Position numbers and translations under genes: made by a program
Part shown: piece after piece, positions 52,500 through 54,103 of the stretch
Position numbering within the stretch: the stretch's first letter is position 1
Layout of the letters: the number at the start of each line of letters is the position of its first letter
Origin: Syntrophobacteraceae bacterium
GTDB taxonomy: Bacteria > Desulfobacterota > Syntrophobacteria > Syntrophobacterales > Syntrophobacteraceae
Length of the DNA stretch: 54,103 nucleotides
Reading direction: 5' to 3'
Assembly (NCBI GenBank): GCA_003165235.1
Contig: PLSV01000104.1
Span: forward strand, 23,382 to 77,484
Notes under the pieces: model-generated
What the model was told of the DNA's origin: nothing
Database searches by the model: none
The model's input: only the letters and a program-made list of their open reading frames with translations

Positions 52500-53849
52500 A
52501 TGGCCAGAGTGCTCCTAGTTGAATATGACCAGACCTGGCGGCATATTGCCTCGGAAGGCCTGAACGCGCATCGAATCGAGTTCTGTTCCTCTCTTAATGA
52601 GGCTTACAAACGACTGGAAAAAGAAGCATTCGATGCGGTGGTGGTGAGCATTGAGTCCAACCGAGATGACAACATTCGGAACCTGAAAGATAAACTGCCC
52701 CCCCATACCCCTTTGCTGGTCGTCAGCGAGCAGACGAAGACCGAAACTGTCGTCCAGGCAATCAGGGCCGGGGCCTTCGACTTCATTGTCAAGCCTTACA
52801 CTTCCAGCAGGATCAGAATTGCCGTTGAACAGGCGGTCGAAAATCGGGCTTTAAGGAATGAAATCGACTACCTGAGGCGCACTCAGGACATAACCTACGA
52901 TTTTGACAGGATAATCGCGGCAAGCCCACCCATGCGCAAAGTGATCTCTACATTGAAGAGGATTGCGGATTCGGAAGCCACGATCCTCATAACTGGAGAA
53001 ACCGGAACCGGGAAGAGCTTGCTTTCCGGAACGGTGCATTTCAATAGCCGCAGACGCGCAAAACCGTTCATCAAGATCAACTGCGCCAACATTCCGGAAA
53101 CCCTGCTGGAAAGCGAGTTGTTTGGACATGAAAGAGGGGCTTTCACCGGGGCCACCAAGACCAGGACCGGACGCATGGAACAGGCGCATGGGGGCACAGT
53201 TTTCCTGGATGAAATAGGCGAGCTTACTGCCGCCTTACAGTCAAAACTGCTGCGGGTGCTGGAGGAAAAATGCTTCGAGCGGCTTGGCGGAAACCAGACC
53301 ATTCGGACAGACATCCGCATAATCGCCGCAACACATAGAAACCTCGAGGCCAACGTGGAGGCCGGGACATTCAGAGAGGACCTCTATTACAGGATCAATG
53401 TATTGAGAGTGCACCTGCCCTCTTTGAGAGAGAGGCTGGAGTGCATCGAGCCTCTTGCCGACTACCTGCTCCAGAAATGCTGTCGTGAACTAAAAAGAAA
53501 TTTCAGCGGTTTTGCGCCAGGAGTCACTGAACTTTTCAAACATCATCACTGGCCAGGGAACGTGCGGGAACTTTCCAACGCTATTGAGAGGGCCGTTCTG
53601 CTGGAAGAAAGCGGTCGAATAACCCTGGAAAGCATATCTCTTTCGGGCTTCTCGCACAAAGCCAAATCTTCTTCAAAACCTCTGAAAAACCTCGAGGCAA
53701 GCGAGAAAGACCTGCTCCTGGAAGCCCTCGAACTCAGCGGATGGGTGCAAAAAGACGCTGCAAGCCGACTGGGAGTCACCGCGCGCAAGCTTAACTATAT
53801 GATTAAGAAGCACGGCATAACTCATAGCCGGTGGCGCAAGAACAGATAG
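52500..53849 (+). CDS. NtrC-type sigma-54 activator with a phospho-acceptor-less receiver
   Basis: 449 residues from the ATG at 52500; an upstream ATG at 52467 is in frame but adds residues outside the receiver. The N-terminal receiver-like domain keeps the fold and the KPY lysine, but the acceptor position is S in DAVVVSIES, and the acidic pocket is EYD, so phosphorylation is unlikely. AAA+ domain with GETGTGKS (about 168), GAFTGA (about 212) and GTVFLDE, then a Fis-type helix-turn-helix (KDAASRLGVTARKLNYMIK). It is divergent from a LuxR-type regulator and probably reads a signal by protein contact rather than by phosphate. Confidence 0.92.
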   Translation: MARVLLVEYDQTWRHIASEGLNAHRIEFCSSLNEAYKRLEKEAFDAVVVSIESNRDDNIRNLKDKLPPHTPLLVVSEQTKTETVVQAIRAGAFDFIVKPYTSSRIRIAVEQAVENRALRNEIDYLRRTQDITYDFDRIIAASPPMRKVISTLKRIADSEATILITGETGTGKSLLSGTVHFNSRRRAKPFIKINCANIPETLLESELFGHERGAFTGATKTRTGRMEQAHGGTVFLDEIGELTAALQSKLLRVLEEKCFERLGGNQTIRTDIRIIAATHRNLEANVEAGTFREDLYYRINVLRVHLPSLRERLECIEPLADYLLQKCCRELKRNFSGFAPGVTELFKHHHWPGNVRELSNAIERAVLLEESGRITLESISLSGFSHKAKSSSKPLKNLEASEKDLLLEALELSGWVQKDAASRLGVTARKLNYMIKKHGITHSRWRKNR

Positions 53850-53917
53850 ACGGAGAAGAACTTGGGGATTCAAGGATTGAAGGACTGAGGGATTCGGGCT
53901 CAATCGCCAAATTCGTC

Positions 53918-54103
53918 TTAGGGCTTGTCCGTAAATAAGCCTCTTAGGGATCGCGCCGGGATTTGAGATTGATTTGGTCGCGAGGATTGAGCAAAACCGC
54001 AGGCGTAGTTGGGCTACGTCGAGGATTTTGCGATTGAGGAGCGGCCAAAGCAGACCAAATGCCGGATGCGAGCGCAAAGGATTTATTTACGGACAAGCCC
54101 TTA
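53918..54103. mobile_element. MITE-like element with 21-base terminal inverted repeats
   Basis: The left end TTAGGGCTTGTCCGTAAATA (53918 on) and the right end TTATTTACGGACAAGCCC plus TTA (54083-54103) form an inverted repeat matching at 20 of 21 bases. The interior folds on itself (CGTAG/CTACG at about 54003-54018, GCAAAA/TTTTGC, TTTGGTC/GACCAAA). It contains no ORF of length. Non-autonomous miniature elements look like this; a target-site duplication cannot be seen because the window stops at the right end. Confidence 0.7.

Overview
The window reads as a chromosomal stretch from an anaerobic Desulfobacterota-type (deltaproteobacterial) organism of the Syntrophobacter/Desulfomonile kind. This is inferred from content, not from a marker gene: three sigma-54 enhancer-binding regulators, an anaerobic cobalamin block (CbiC, CbiD, CbiET), rubrerythrin next to a cytochrome bd oxidase, and a CoA-transferase/AbfD-like/acyl-CoA dehydrogenase cluster with a thiolase. 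Most genes are housekeeping; the accessory signal is in 1-9.4 kb and in scattered broken genes.

Layout. 0.2-9.2 kb is accessory: a phospholipase D-like gene beside a decayed tyrosine recombinase, a secreted repeat/fibronectin protein, an orphan PAS-sigma54 regulator, an unknown membrane protein, two inverted IS1-like transposase remnants, and a compact three-gene module (DUF3467-like, unknown, RelE/ParE-like) behind a palindromic operator. 9.5-12.9 kb holds oxygen defence (rubrerythrin, CydAB). 13-15.6 kb holds a sugar-kinase-like protein, a secreted cyclophilin and a c-type cytochrome. 16-18 kb has panB and panE. 18.1-22.8 kb has DUF202, then tsaC, a membrane-anchored MurG fused to HEAT repeats, and mraY. 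23-25.5 kb carries a broken polytopic membrane protein and a HigBA-like locus whose toxin is dead but whose antitoxin and operator survive. 25.7-31.8 kb: tRNA-Pro, a GAF/GGDEF protein, a LOG-like protein, pcm, a large unknown protein, DUF3303 and a glycosyltransferase. 32.1-35.5 kb is the corrin-ring block. 35.6-46.7 kb contains a PfkB kinase, a thiolase, an MFS carrier and the CoA-transferase/AbfD-like/acyl-CoA dehydrogenase operon, with a consensus sigma-54 promoter and its own enhancer-binding regulator upstream and a decayed fixX downstream. 47.1-54.1 kb: tRNA-Glu, tRNA-Gln, an amino-acid ABC transporter lacking its ATPase, a J-domain protein, KpsF, two divergent regulators, and a small inverted-repeat element at the window end.

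How the parts may work together. The best candidate for an undescribed system is the 40.4-46.7 kb operon. It looks like activation of a hydroxy-acid by CoA transfer, a radical-type dehydration, and oxidation or reduction of the enoyl/acyl-CoA. However, the AbfD-like enzyme seems to lack the cluster histidine and the active-site glutamate of 4-hydroxybutyryl-CoA dehydratase, so its reaction may be new. Secondary candidates are the MurG-HEAT fusion and the three-gene operator-controlled module at 8.2-9.2 kb.
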